DNA from: Pseudomonadales bacterium
Lineage (GTDB): Bacteria; Pseudomonadota; Gammaproteobacteria; Pseudomonadales; IMCC2047
Assembly: GCA_024234615.1 (NCBI GenBank)
Contig: JACKNY010000001.1
Span: 772,501 to 836,500 of the forward strand
Reading direction: 5' to 3'
DNA: 64,000 nt
A model generated the notes under the pieces. That model was not told the origin of the DNA, made no database searches, and saw only the letters and a list, made by a program, of their open reading frames with translations. Every line of letters begins with the position of its first letter. Position 1 is the stretch's first letter. Both the position numbers and the translations under genes were made by a program. Positions 1-7,371 of this stretch are shown piece after piece.

Positions 1-1182
1 GATAATTACGGATGATATTCTTGCCACTAACAGTAAATTTAAGTGTGACAGATAGGAACGGATGATTAGCCCGGTTCCGACCACGAGCAAGAAGATTATT
101 ACGCCAGTAATGAGTGTCGTTTGAATAAATGCCAGGGCGATAAGAATTGGCATAAAGGTACCGGAGGTGCGTATGCCTACGAGAATGCGCATGATGACCA
201 CAATTAATGCGCCAATAGGAATGAGCAATATGTATTTAAAGGCGTTTTGTTCCTCAATTGGTAGAGAGTAGATGGAAAAATCAATCAGCGGAGCCTTGGT
301 GTCCTCACCATAACGCAGGGCAAGATCGCGCGATGCCCGTGCATTTTTTATCATAGAAAAATGTACAACCGACTGGCTGCCGCCGGTGACATCTAATAGA
401 GATTGACCTCCGCGCTGCCAGATCACAAAATTTTTCGGTATACCTTGTACGCCAGTGACGGGATTGAATAATAACCATTGATCGCCCTCATGCACTTCAA
501 TAAAACTCACCAAGGATTGTCTGCGGCGACCACTTTCTAAATAAAGCCCACGTACAATGCGAGCGGGTATCTTTGCTAACGACAGCAAATCAATGGACAG
601 TTGAGCTTTGAAGTGTTCGCTGTAGTTTTCGCCCAATAGTAGCTGAACACTTTGTTCAAGATTCGGAGAGTTAAGTGATTTTATCAGTTCAGCCGCAAAG
701 GTCTCCGCATTAACAGAGCGTTTTTGTACATCGGCAATAAGGTTCAGTGCTGCTGTTTTATAAGGCTCTTCGAGCTCAACCGGAATTAAGGGCGTAGCCG
801 GATCGAAGGATTTTTTTAAGTTGGTTCCCGTTTTTCCATAAACATCCAAACGGTAAAAAAGTGTCTGCTTGCCAGATGCTGCACGCGATGTCCACTTTGC
901 GCGTCTTTCACCGTTAATTTGTTCCTGCGAAAATCCATACCCGGCAGAGGCGAAGTTTTCTTTTAGATTAATGAAATGCGGTGGTTTATCCGGCAAGGCG
1001 AACGATATCAACACCGGATCCCCATAGGCAAGGAATTCCACCTTAGCCTCAATGGTCCAGACTTGTTGTTTTTCGCCAGGCCAGAGCGGAAAACCTAAAG
1101 AATAGTGCTTATAGAGTATGAGACCTATACCCGAGCTGACCAGAATTACCACTAGAATAGCGAGCTTAGCCCTAGGCGTCAT
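1..1182 (-). CDS. Inactive-transglutaminase / 7TM membrane protein (partial, runs off left edge)
   Basis: A gene whose C-terminus lies beyond the left edge; 394 codons are visible from the ATG at 1182. A membrane anchor near residues 5-22 (ILVVILVSSGIGLIL) is followed by about 280 soluble, presumably periplasmic residues and then at least two hydrophobic helices (ILLIPIGALIVVI and LITGVIIFLLVV). This fits the family joining an inactive transglutaminase-like domain to a seven-helix membrane domain. In known genomes such genes sit beside a RimK-like ATP-grasp ligase and a DUF785/Zn_protease-family protein; the latter is directly upstream here, with a 4-base ATGA overlap that suggests translational coupling. 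The substrate is not known. Family assignment is from architecture and context. Confidence 0.75.
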   Translation of the reverse strand, partial: MTPRAKLAILVVILVSSGIGLILYKHYSLGFPLWPGEKQQVWTIEAKVEFLAYGDPVLISFALPDKPPHFINLKENFASAGYGFSQEQINGERRAKWTSRAASGKQTLFYRLDVYGKTGTNLKKSFDPATPLIPVELEEPYKTAALNLIADVQKRSVNAETFAAELIKSLNSPNLEQSVQLLLGENYSEHFKAQLSIDLLSLAKIPARIVRGLYLESGRRRQSLVSFIEVHEGDQWLLFNPVTGVQGIPKNFVIWQRGGQSLLDVTGGSQSVVHFSMIKNARASRDLALRYGEDTKAPLIDFSIYSLPIEEQNAFKYILLIPIGALIVVIMRILVGIRTSGTFMPILIALAFIQTTLITGVIIFLLVVGTGLIIRSYLSHLNLLLVARISSVII

Positions 1183-1994
1183 TGATTAATTTCCGGATTA
1201 GTGAGGAATTGTTTGCTAACATCCACGATAGCGAAATCGCTAAGAAAATTGCGACCGATGACGACGGAATATTCGGGATTAACGTGATCAACCAGTGAAA
1301 AGTCAATACGTTGATCAATTCCGCCCATAACGACGCGCATTCTCACCAGCGGCCTTTTTGGGGACTCATCATTCGGCTCTTTAATGCGCTTGTGTTTCCT
1401 TATGCGTCGCACCAGCTCAACGGGTTCGCTAGTACGAGGGTGTGAAACATGAAACCTAACGTAAGGCTTACCATCACGTTCAAACTTAGTTATATCGAGG
1501 GTATTGATCGATGAAGATTCAGCGCCGGTATCCACCCTGGCGGTAAAGGTAAGGCCTGGCGGTTCCAAGTAAACCTTCTCAAGTTGTCCGATAACCGTGT
1601 GGGATATTTGATTGTATTCAGGGGCTAAGGATTTCTTCGGTGCAGGAAGCCTTGCTTGTTTGGTATTTTTTAGGGGGGCGACGGGCTTTGAATTGGTGTG
1701 AGGGTGCAAGGGTGTTTTCAGTATTTCCAATTTTCGCTGGCTCTGTTCTAACTGCTCTCGTTCTATCGCTATTTGCTCATTCTCTTCATCAAGCTGAGCG
1801 AGCTTAAGATCCAGCTCTCTGCGCTCTTCAGCCAATGCCGCTTTTAATTGTTCGAGTGCTTGCTGTTCTTGCTGGAGCTGGTTGCGCTGAGCTTCCTGAT
1901 CAATTCGATATTGTGAGGCGCAACCACTGAAGAGTAGCGACAAACCGATTAGGTAAGCGGTTTTTGTGAAAGAATAAAAATATAATTTCGACAT
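1179..1994 (-). CDS. Lipoprotein with retropepsin-like (DUF785 / Zn_protease family) domain
   Basis: A 271-residue protein. The N-terminus has a hydrophobic segment ending in a lipobox (LFSGC, Cys25), so it is probably a lipoprotein. Residues about 33-92 are Glu/Gln/Leu-rich and likely coiled coil. A Pro/Lys-rich linker leads to a C-terminal domain (about 133-265) containing ARVDTGAESSS, with D155-T156-G157 matching the aspartic-protease DTG signature, and VVIGRNFL near the end. Family PF05618 was first named an ATP-dependent zinc protease but its fold is retropepsin-like. It overlaps the next gene by 4 bases (ATGA). Catalytic activity is inferred from the DTG motif; the substrate is unknown. 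Confidence 0.8.
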   Translation of the reverse strand: MSKLYFYSFTKTAYLIGLSLLFSGCASQYRIDQEAQRNQLQQEQQALEQLKAALAEERRELDLKLAQLDEENEQIAIEREQLEQSQRKLEILKTPLHPHTNSKPVAPLKNTKQARLPAPKKSLAPEYNQISHTVIGQLEKVYLEPPGLTFTARVDTGAESSSINTLDITKFERDGKPYVRFHVSHPRTSEPVELVRRIRKHKRIKEPNDESPKRPLVRMRVVMGGIDQRIDFSLVDHVNPEYSVVIGRNFLSDFAIVDVSKQFLTNPEINQ

Positions 1995-2329
1995 AGCTTA
2001 ATCTGTTCAATGCTGTTGAGTTAATGCCCTTAAGGCATCTTAGACATTAAGGAATTAATCAGTGGCTCCTTAAAGTACATAAGATACCATAGATATTTGC
2101 AGATAAGCATCAGCTTAGAATTTGAAAATGTTAGGGGGGAGCGTTTTGCAAAGACATTGATTGATAAAAATGTAATTTTTATGGTGATTTTAGCAGTAAT
2201 ACTCATATGGTTGCCTATTTGTCGGGGCGTCACTTTAGCGTTCTATGTTGGTGATAGAATTTCATAATTTAGTCATATTGATCTATTAAACTCAGCGTCA
2301 TCACTCACCAGTATTTAGAGACATAGTTT
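1995..2329. other. Intergenic stretch without a convincing gene
   Basis: This AT-rich 335-base stretch separates the retropepsin-like gene (leftward) from a small rightward ORF. It must hold the promoter of the leftward pair. A 67-codon minus-strand ORF at 2030-2233 has no ribosome binding site or family resemblance and is not called. No RNA gene or strong hairpin was seen. Confidence 0.5.
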
Positions 2330-2551
2330 ATGTGTTATTCCAGTTTATCAGTTGAGGTTATGAATACGGCTTCAAATTATTTTATGGAGACTGAGCTTTG
2401 CGACCTGATGCAGGCAGATGAGCTCGGCCAGATTATGCCTGACTACCCTGAAGGTTATATTGTGATTAGCGCCGGGGGTGCAACATCGACAGAGATTCAA
2501 TTGGTTTTATCGGAAACCGGGATGCAGGATGCGAGAACTAAGGCCGCCTAA
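2330..2551 (+). CDS. Small hypothetical protein (73 aa)
   Basis: An acidic 73-residue ORF that I do not recognise. It has no signal peptide or membrane segment. Its centre is Asp/Glu-rich (DLMQADELGQIMPDYPEG) and its second half has a Gly/Thr-rich turn (ISAGGATSTEI). Upstream of the ATG there is only a weak AGAGA; in-frame ATGs at 2360 and 2384 are alternatives, neither with a better site. Two points favour reality: the next gene is convergent, so this strand is otherwise empty, and an intrinsic terminator lies about 50 bases downstream. Against it: short length, no known homologue and a poor start. Function unknown. Confidence 0.4.
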   Translation: MCYSSLSVEVMNTASNYFMETELCDLMQADELGQIMPDYPEGYIVISAGGATSTEIQLVLSETGMQDARTKAA

Positions 2552-2601
2552 GCTTAAATGGAGTAATTTAACTAGTTGGGTGAGAATATTCCTGTTTAAG
2601 C

Positions 2602-2635
2602 AAAAGGCCAATACCACATCGAGTATTGGCCATTT
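2602..2635. terminator. Bidirectional intrinsic terminator
   Basis: A perfect 9-bp stem, GGCCAATAC (2606-2614) with GTATTGGCC (2623-2631), closes an 8-base loop. It is flanked by AAAA on the left and ATTTT on the right. It lies between the convergent small ORF and the HDOD gene and could serve both. Confidence 0.75.
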
Positions 2636-2660
2636 TAATGAGTGCTTGAATTTAGGCTGG

Positions 2661-3548
2661 TTAGGACAGTAGCATCTGTTTGAGGTCGGCAATTTCTTCC
2701 TTTGATTCCTCTAAAATGGCTAAGCTCTGATCTGGCGTTAGTTCCTTAAAAGGAAGCTTATGGTAGGAACCGATATCCGTAATATTAGGGCAGTGCTTCT
2801 TGTTGCCAGCACCCATATAATAATGATGCCTAGCGATCATCACGATATCAGCGGTGTCGAATTCCGTATCAGAAATTCGTTTCCAGTCTTCACGTGACTT
2901 CACTACTTCGATTAGTTCTTTATCGAACTGCCAGGAACGCAAAATCATTTCTCCTATGCTCGCGGCATAGCGAGTTTTCAGTTTTTCGAACTCAGCCTTT
3001 AGGTTGTCGCCAGGAGCTTGATTATTTTTTAGCCATTCAATAAGCGGTAGGCATCCAATATCCTGTAGTAATCCAGCTAACAGTGCTTGATCGGAATCGT
3101 ATTCTTCACAACGTTCCGCCAGAATCGCGCTAATGGCGGCAATCGTGGTGCTTTGCTGCCATTGTTCCTGCAACAGATCCTTGAGTGCAATTGAGGGTGA
3201 CTTAAACAGGGATCTGACTGTATAGGTCAACACGATATTTTGTACCGAATGCTGGCCGAGGCGGCAAATCGCGTGTTTTGCCGTTTTGATAGGGATTGGG
3301 CCGCGATGCAATGGGCTGTTGGCAATTTTTAGCACATAAGCCGCTAATCCAGCCTCAGTCTGAACGATTTTGGCGATCTGGGCGACATCGTATTGCTCAT
3401 CTTTAAAACTCTCGCGAATTTTCATTGCTATATCGGGGATCGCAGGAAGTTTGATTTCTTCCTTTTTGAGAGCATCTTCGATCTCAGAAAGGATATTGTC
3501 ACTCGCGTGTTCTGACTCGTCGAACAATTCTAATTCTCTTGCTAACAT
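2661..3548 (-). CDS. HDOD domain signalling protein
   Basis: A 295-residue soluble protein dominated by an HDOD domain (about residues 35-235), recognisable from KLPAIPDIAMKI, the segment VLKIANSPL and the helix AICRLGQHSVQNIVL. HDOD proteins are HD-related helical domains that usually lack the catalytic His-Asp metal site and act in bacterial signalling, often with cyclic-di-GMP networks or motility. No receiver, GGDEF or EAL domain is attached. It stands alone between a convergent small ORF and the leftward argDF pair. The ATG at 3548 is preceded by a short A/G-rich stretch and gives the expected domain offset. The specific pathway cannot be read from the sequence. Confidence 0.85.
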   Translation of the reverse strand: MLARELELFDESEHASDNILSEIEDALKKEEIKLPAIPDIAMKIRESFKDEQYDVAQIAKIVQTEAGLAAYVLKIANSPLHRGPIPIKTAKHAICRLGQHSVQNIVLTYTVRSLFKSPSIALKDLLQEQWQQSTTIAAISAILAERCEEYDSDQALLAGLLQDIGCLPLIEWLKNNQAPGDNLKAEFEKLKTRYAASIGEMILRSWQFDKELIEVVKSREDWKRISDTEFDTADIVMIARHHYYMGAGNKKHCPNITDIGSYHKLPFKELTPDQSLAILEESKEEIADLKQMLLS

Positions 3549-3733
3549 GGCTATTACCGCTTACTTGATTTAATTGGCAGTTTCTTCCATAAGCATAGAC
3601 GCTTTCACAAAAAATTCCTGAAACTTTAAGATAATTTTTAGATAAGTTGGGGCCATAGTGAGGGGGAATTGTAAGCCAAGTGAGCGCGGTCGTGCTAAGA
3701 GTAGATCCTTGACCAGCCAAACTAAATTGACGC

Positions 3734-4651
3734 TTAAATGGCCAGCCTGTGCTGAAGTAATAATTCAATCAACGCTTTCTGTGCGTGTAACCTGTTTTCG
3801 GCCTCATCCCAAACGACAGAGCGTGGGTCATCCAGCATATCTTCGCTCACCTCTTCCCCTCGGTGAGCGGGTAGACAGTGCATAAAGAGTGCTGCTGAAT
3901 CGGCTGTATCCATTAGTGCTGGCGTGACCTGAAAGCCAGCAAATTTTTTCTCACGTTCAGCCTGTTCCTGTTCCTGTCCCATTGAGGCCCAAACATCGGT
4001 AACGACAAGGTGTGCAGCATGTGCCGCCTCTTGAGGGTTGCGCACCAGCGTTATTCTGTCCCGGTGCTGTTCTAACAATGAGGTCATCGGCTCAAAGCCT
4101 TGTGGACAGGCAATGTTTAAGTGGAAGTCGAGTAACGCGGCGGCATTAATATATGAGTTGCACATATTGTTGCCGTCACCGATATAAGCGACTGTTTTAC
4201 CTTGGATGGAACCTCTATGCTCCTGATAAGTTTGCATGTCGGCCAGCAGCTGACAAGGATGGAACTGGTCGGTCAAAGCGTTAATCACCGGTACCCGTGA
4301 GAAACGTGCAAAGCGTTCAATTTTACTTTGTTCGAAGGTGCGAATCATAATAATATCAACCATGCGTGACATTACTCTAGCGCTATCTTCGATCGGTTCA
4401 CCCCTGCCCAATTGCGTATCAGTCGGTGATAAAAACATGGCATGTCCGCCCAGTTGAGTCATACCAGCTTCGAATGAAATGCGCGTACGGGTAGATGATT
4501 TTTCAAATATCATCGCCATGACGCTACTTTTTAGAGGCTGGTAGGAAACTCCCGCATGCAGCATCTGCTTGAGCTCGGTTGCCCTCAGCAAAAGCTGTTT
4601 GAACTCCAGCTCACTGAGATCGTGCAAAGTAAGAAAATGTCGAATGCTCAT
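3734..4651 (-). CDS. argF: Ornithine carbamoyltransferase
   Basis: ArgF joins ornithine and carbamoyl phosphate to give citrulline in arginine synthesis, in the cytoplasm. The carbamoyl-phosphate site is seen as FEKSSTRTRISFE, the HPCQLLAD segment follows, and the ornithine loop HCLPAHRGEEV lies near the C-terminus. I place the start at the ATG at 4651 (MSIRHFLTLHDLSE, 305 aa), which matches the usual N-terminus; a longer reading from 4735 would add 28 residues lying inside argD. The start is 7 bases after the argD stop and has no clear Shine-Dalgarno, so translation may be coupled to argD. All key motifs are intact. Confidence 0.95.
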   Translation of the reverse strand: MSIRHFLTLHDLSELEFKQLLLRATELKQMLHAGVSYQPLKSSVMAMIFEKSSTRTRISFEAGMTQLGGHAMFLSPTDTQLGRGEPIEDSARVMSRMVDIIMIRTFEQSKIERFARFSRVPVINALTDQFHPCQLLADMQTYQEHRGSIQGKTVAYIGDGNNMCNSYINAAALLDFHLNIACPQGFEPMTSLLEQHRDRITLVRNPQEAAHAAHLVVTDVWASMGQEQEQAEREKKFAGFQVTPALMDTADSAALFMHCLPAHRGEEVSEDMLDDPRSVVWDEAENRLHAQKALIELLLQHRLAI

Positions 4652-4658
4652 CGTAGTA

Positions 4659-5900
4659 TCAGTCGGATGATTTGCGCCGGTCACTACTTGCACGTGCTGC
4701 GGCACGTCTTTCGGTACTGCGTTCATCAGCCGCATACACTTTAATCAATTTGACGACGGTTTTAATGGCCAGCTTGGCTTCGTCTTCTGTCAGATTAAGA
4801 GGCGGTAGTAAACGAATAACGGAGTCCGCTGTGACGTTCAGCAGCAAGCCTTTCGCTTTGGCAAGTACCAATAACTCGGTGCAAGGTGCGTCGAGTTCGA
4901 TGCCAAACATCATTCCCATGCCACGTATGTCCTTGACGTAGTTGGCAAATTTTAACTCTTCCTTTAGATCAGCGAGCATCTGCGCACCTAATTTAGCAGC
5001 ATGAGCCGTTAGGTTTTCGCTGATAATAGTATTGACGGTTGCGATAGCCGCAGCACAGGCTAACGGGTTACCGCCAAAAGTGGAGGCATGGTTGCCTGGT
5101 TGAAAAACCTTTGCGGCCGTGCCTTTCGCCAAACAAGCGCCAATAGGAAATCCATTACCCAAGCCCTTAGCCGTGGTAACAACATCCGGTACGATATTAT
5201 TATGCTGATAGGCGAAGTAAGCACCAGTTCTACCGTTTCCAGTTTGTACTTCATCGAGCATCATCAGCCAATTATTGGTGTCGCAAAGCGTTCTAATTTG
5301 ATTCAGGTAGTCGGTATCGGGGATTTTAACGCCACCTTCACCCTGAATAGGTTCGAGTAAAATCGCAACGACATTGGGATTGTTTTTGGCGATAGACTCA
5401 AGTGCCTGAATGTCATTGTAGGGGGCTCTGATGAAACCGCCGACCAGAGGCTCAAAGCCTGCCTGGGCTTTGCGACTGCCGGTTGCCGACAAGGTTGCCA
5501 AGGAGCGACCATGAAAGGAATTTTCCATCACAATAATATTTGGAGAAGAAATTTCACGTTGGTGACCGTATAGTCGAGCCAGTTTGATGGCTGCTTCATT
5601 GGCTTCTGCGCCGGAGTTGCAGAAAAAGACGTTGTCCATGCCGGATACGTCACACAAAAGATCAGCCAACTGTGACTGTAACGGGATAGTATACAGGTTG
5701 GAGGTATGAACTAACCGTCCAGCCTGCTCGCGTATCGCCCGGGTCACGGTGGGGTGACAGTGTCCGAGCCCGCAGACAGCGATACCGCTGATGAGATCAA
5801 GGTATTTATTGCCATCGGTGTCGAATAACCAAGCTCCCTGTCCTTGTTCAAATTCAGTGGCTGCACGGTTATAGGTTGCCATTAAATGTTGATCGGCCAT
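4659..5900 (-). CDS. argD: Acetylornithine aminotransferase
   Basis: A class III PLP-dependent aminotransferase of arginine synthesis that converts N-acetylglutamate semialdehyde to N-acetylornithine; many ArgD enzymes also act in lysine synthesis. The 413-residue protein has the PLP lysine in TTAKGLGNGFPIG (K245), the cofactor aspartate in LDEVQTGNGRTG (D216) and the phosphate-binding NSGAEANEAA segment. The last 24 or so residues are an unusual charged tail (ADERSTERRAAARASS and on) with six arginines, beyond where ArgD normally ends. The gene is first of an argD-argF pair, and a leader ORF plus terminator precede it on the same strand (see 5923-5997). Confidence 0.95.
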   Translation of the reverse strand: MADQHLMATYNRAATEFEQGQGAWLFDTDGNKYLDLISGIAVCGLGHCHPTVTRAIREQAGRLVHTSNLYTIPLQSQLADLLCDVSGMDNVFFCNSGAEANEAAIKLARLYGHQREISSPNIIVMENSFHGRSLATLSATGSRKAQAGFEPLVGGFIRAPYNDIQALESIAKNNPNVVAILLEPIQGEGGVKIPDTDYLNQIRTLCDTNNWLMMLDEVQTGNGRTGAYFAYQHNNIVPDVVTTAKGLGNGFPIGACLAKGTAAKVFQPGNHASTFGGNPLACAAAIATVNTIISENLTAHAAKLGAQMLADLKEELKFANYVKDIRGMGMMFGIELDAPCTELLVLAKAKGLLLNVTADSVIRLLPPLNLTEDEAKLAIKTVVKLIKVYAADERSTERRAAARASSDRRKSSD

Positions 5901-5922
5901 GTTTCAAGGGTCCTCAAAACGC

Positions 5923-5943
5923 AAAAAGGCAGCATTGGCTGCC
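5923..5943 (-). terminator. Intrinsic terminator in the argD leader (candidate attenuator)
   Basis: On the minus strand GGCAGC-CAAT-GCTGCC forms a perfect 6-bp GC-rich stem followed directly by TTTTTGCGTTTT, 22 bases before the argD ATG and in the same orientation. A terminator placed between promoter region and gene suggests attenuation, or the end of a small upstream RNA. The 5' arm (GGCAG, 5943-5939) can instead pair with UUGCC (5957-5953), an alternative that would prevent the terminator. Confidence 0.65.
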
Positions 5944-5946
5944 AAA

Positions 5947-5997
5947 CTAAAAGGCAAATAATAATAGGAACCCGTGATGAAGTCTACGATCTCGCAC
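5947..5997 (-). CDS. Putative arginine-rich leader peptide (16 aa) upstream of argD
   Basis: A GTG-started ORF of 16 codons, MRDRRLHHGFLLLFAF, with arginine at codons 2, 4 and 5 (CGA, CGT, AGA). It has an AAGGA at 6006-6002, four bases before the GTG. Its stop is 3 bases upstream of the intrinsic terminator that precedes argD. An in-frame GTG further upstream (6033) would extend it to 28 codons and add another Arg codon. Arginine codons ahead of a terminator in front of an arginine-synthesis gene is the arrangement expected of transcription attenuation. This is my inference from sequence alone; such a short ORF could also be chance. Confidence 0.4.
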   Translation of the reverse strand: MRDRRLHHGFLLLFAF

Positions 5998-6204
5998 TTT
6001 ATCCTTGCTTTTAAGCCTGTTCACATGATCTTAACGGAACTAAAGGTATATTCAGCTATCTATTGAGCGCTATCATCGGCGAACTGGCTGGGTGAACTGC
6101 CGTACGCTGCGATATGACTACTTGGGGTAAAGACTATCTAATCCGCTGAGATCACTGTAAAATGCCGCCCCTAATTTCAACTAGCGTTAATCACGAGGTG
6201 AATT

Positions 6205-6540
6205 ATGGATGTATTAGACACCATAAAAGAACAAATCGAATCAAACAACATTATCCTTTACATGAAAGGATCGCCACAGCAGCCGCAGTGTGGGTTTTCA
6301 GCGCAAGCCACACAGGCACTGATGTCCTGTGGTGAAAGGTTTGCTTTTGTTAATATTCTGGATAACCCAGATATCCGTGCGACGTTACCGAGTTATTCGA
6401 ATTGGCCCACCTTTCCTCAGCTGTTTATTAATGGTGAACTGGTTGGTGGCTGCGACATTATTGTCGAGCTGTTTGAGAAAGGTGAATTACAAACCATGAT
6501 TAAAGACGCTGTATCTGAGTCGAAGGCAAGCGGCGAGTAG
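6205..6540 (+). CDS. grxD: Monothiol glutaredoxin, Grx4 type
   Basis: A 111-residue monothiol glutaredoxin. The signature CGFS active site is present (MKGSPQQPQCGFSAQA), as are the glutathione-binding WPTFPQLFINGELVGGCDI segment. Proteins of this type bind a shared [2Fe-2S] cluster, often with BolA, and act in iron-sulfur cluster delivery and iron homeostasis rather than classic disulfide reduction. The ATG is preceded by GAGGTG at good spacing. It is divergent from argD and codirectional with the following peroxiredoxin. In Pseudomonas grxD sits in the same neighbourhood, with bacterioferritin genes that are missing here. Confidence 0.95.
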   Translation: MDVLDTIKEQIESNNIILYMKGSPQQPQCGFSAQATQALMSCGERFAFVNILDNPDIRATLPSYSNWPTFPQLFINGELVGGCDIIVELFEKGELQTMIKDAVSESKASGE

Positions 6541-6599
6541 GGAATTGGTAGACCAGTAGCCCTTACGTAATCGAAAAAGTAATTGTTACCGAGAAGCGG

Positions 6600-6627
6600 T
6601 TGACCCCGTTTAAGGTTGTAATACAAT
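6600..6627 (+). promoter_or_regulatory. Probable sigma-70 promoter of the peroxiredoxin gene
   Basis: TTGACC (6600-6605) and TACAAT (6622-6627) are separated by 16 bases, about 40 bases before the ATG. Both hexamers match the consensus at five of six positions. No OxyR or IscR site was identified. Confidence 0.6.
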
Positions 6628-6666
6628 GGGTGTACTTTACACAGAACTGAAGGGAGATTTTGTATC

Positions 6667-7272
6667 ATGAGCGTTCTAGTAGGAAGACCGGCCCCCGATT
6701 TTACCGCCCCAGCCGTGCTAGGCAGTGGTGAAATTGTTGACGGCTATAATTTATCTGAAGCAATCAATGGTAAATATGCGGTGATATTTTTCTATCCGTT
6801 GGATTTCACCTTTGTTTGTCCCTCTGAATTAATTGCCTTTGATCACCGTTATCAAGCATTCGCGGAGCGCGGTGTTGAAGTGATTGGCGTTTCTATCGAT
6901 TCACATTTTACCCATAATGCGTGGCGAAATACGCCAGTGGATAAGGGTGGTATCGGCCAAGTGCAATACACCTTAGTTGCCGATGTTAAGCACAGTATTT
7001 GTCAGGCTTATGGGGTTGAACATCCTGCGGCGGGCGTGGCTTTTCGCGGTTCGTTCCTGATCGATAAACAAGGCCTGGTGCGCCACCAAGTGGTGAATGA
7101 TTTACCATTGGGGCGTGATGTGGATGAAATGATTCGCATGGTTGACGCACTACAATTCCATGAAGAGCATGGCGAGGTTTGCCCGGCGGGTTGGAATAAG
7201 GGCAAAAAGGGTATGAATGCTTCCCCTGATGGCGTAGCGGCCTATTTAGCCGAGAATGCCGATAGCCTGTAG
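6667..7272 (+). CDS. Typical 2-Cys peroxiredoxin (AhpC/TSA family)
   Basis: A 201-residue thiol peroxidase that reduces H2O2 and organic hydroperoxides in the cytoplasm. The peroxidatic cysteine is in FYPLDFTFVCPSEL and the resolving cysteine in HGEVCPAGW, so it belongs to the typical 2-Cys Prx1/AhpC group. The catalytic Pro-Thr-Cys pattern has the usual FTFVCP form. The ATG follows GAAGGGAG. No AhpF reductase is nearby, so the electron donor is presumably thioredoxin or another partner. It is followed by a strong terminator and by the convergent rnt gene, the same order as in Pseudomonas. Confidence 0.93.
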   Translation: MSVLVGRPAPDFTAPAVLGSGEIVDGYNLSEAINGKYAVIFFYPLDFTFVCPSELIAFDHRYQAFAERGVEVIGVSIDSHFTHNAWRNTPVDKGGIGQVQYTLVADVKHSICQAYGVEHPAAGVAFRGSFLIDKQGLVRHQVVNDLPLGRDVDEMIRMVDALQFHEEHGEVCPAGWNKGKKGMNASPDGVAAYLAENADSL

Positions 7273-7292
7273 TATCTTGCTAATATGGTGTT

Positions 7293-7326
7293 AAAAAACC
7301 CCAGTTTCGGCTGGGGTTTTTGTTTT
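7293..7326. terminator. Bidirectional intrinsic terminator
   Basis: AAAACCCCAG and CTGGGGTTTT pair around the loop TTTCGG, with A-rich and T-rich flanks. It lies between the convergent peroxiredoxin and rnt genes and can terminate both. Confidence 0.9.
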
Positions 7327-7371
7327 TAAGCGCACTGGTTTTTTAAGGATACAGTCAGCGGTAAGAGCCTC

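Noticed and set aside
2030..2233. 67-codon minus-strand ORF between the retropepsin gene and the small ORF
   Set aside because: No ribosome site, no family resemblance and low-complexity Ile/Lys/Thr composition expected of AT-rich non-coding DNA.
3499..3768. 89-codon minus-strand ORF between the HDOD gene and argF
   Set aside because: It overlaps the HDOD N-terminus and the argF C-terminus in another frame and has no recognisable domain.
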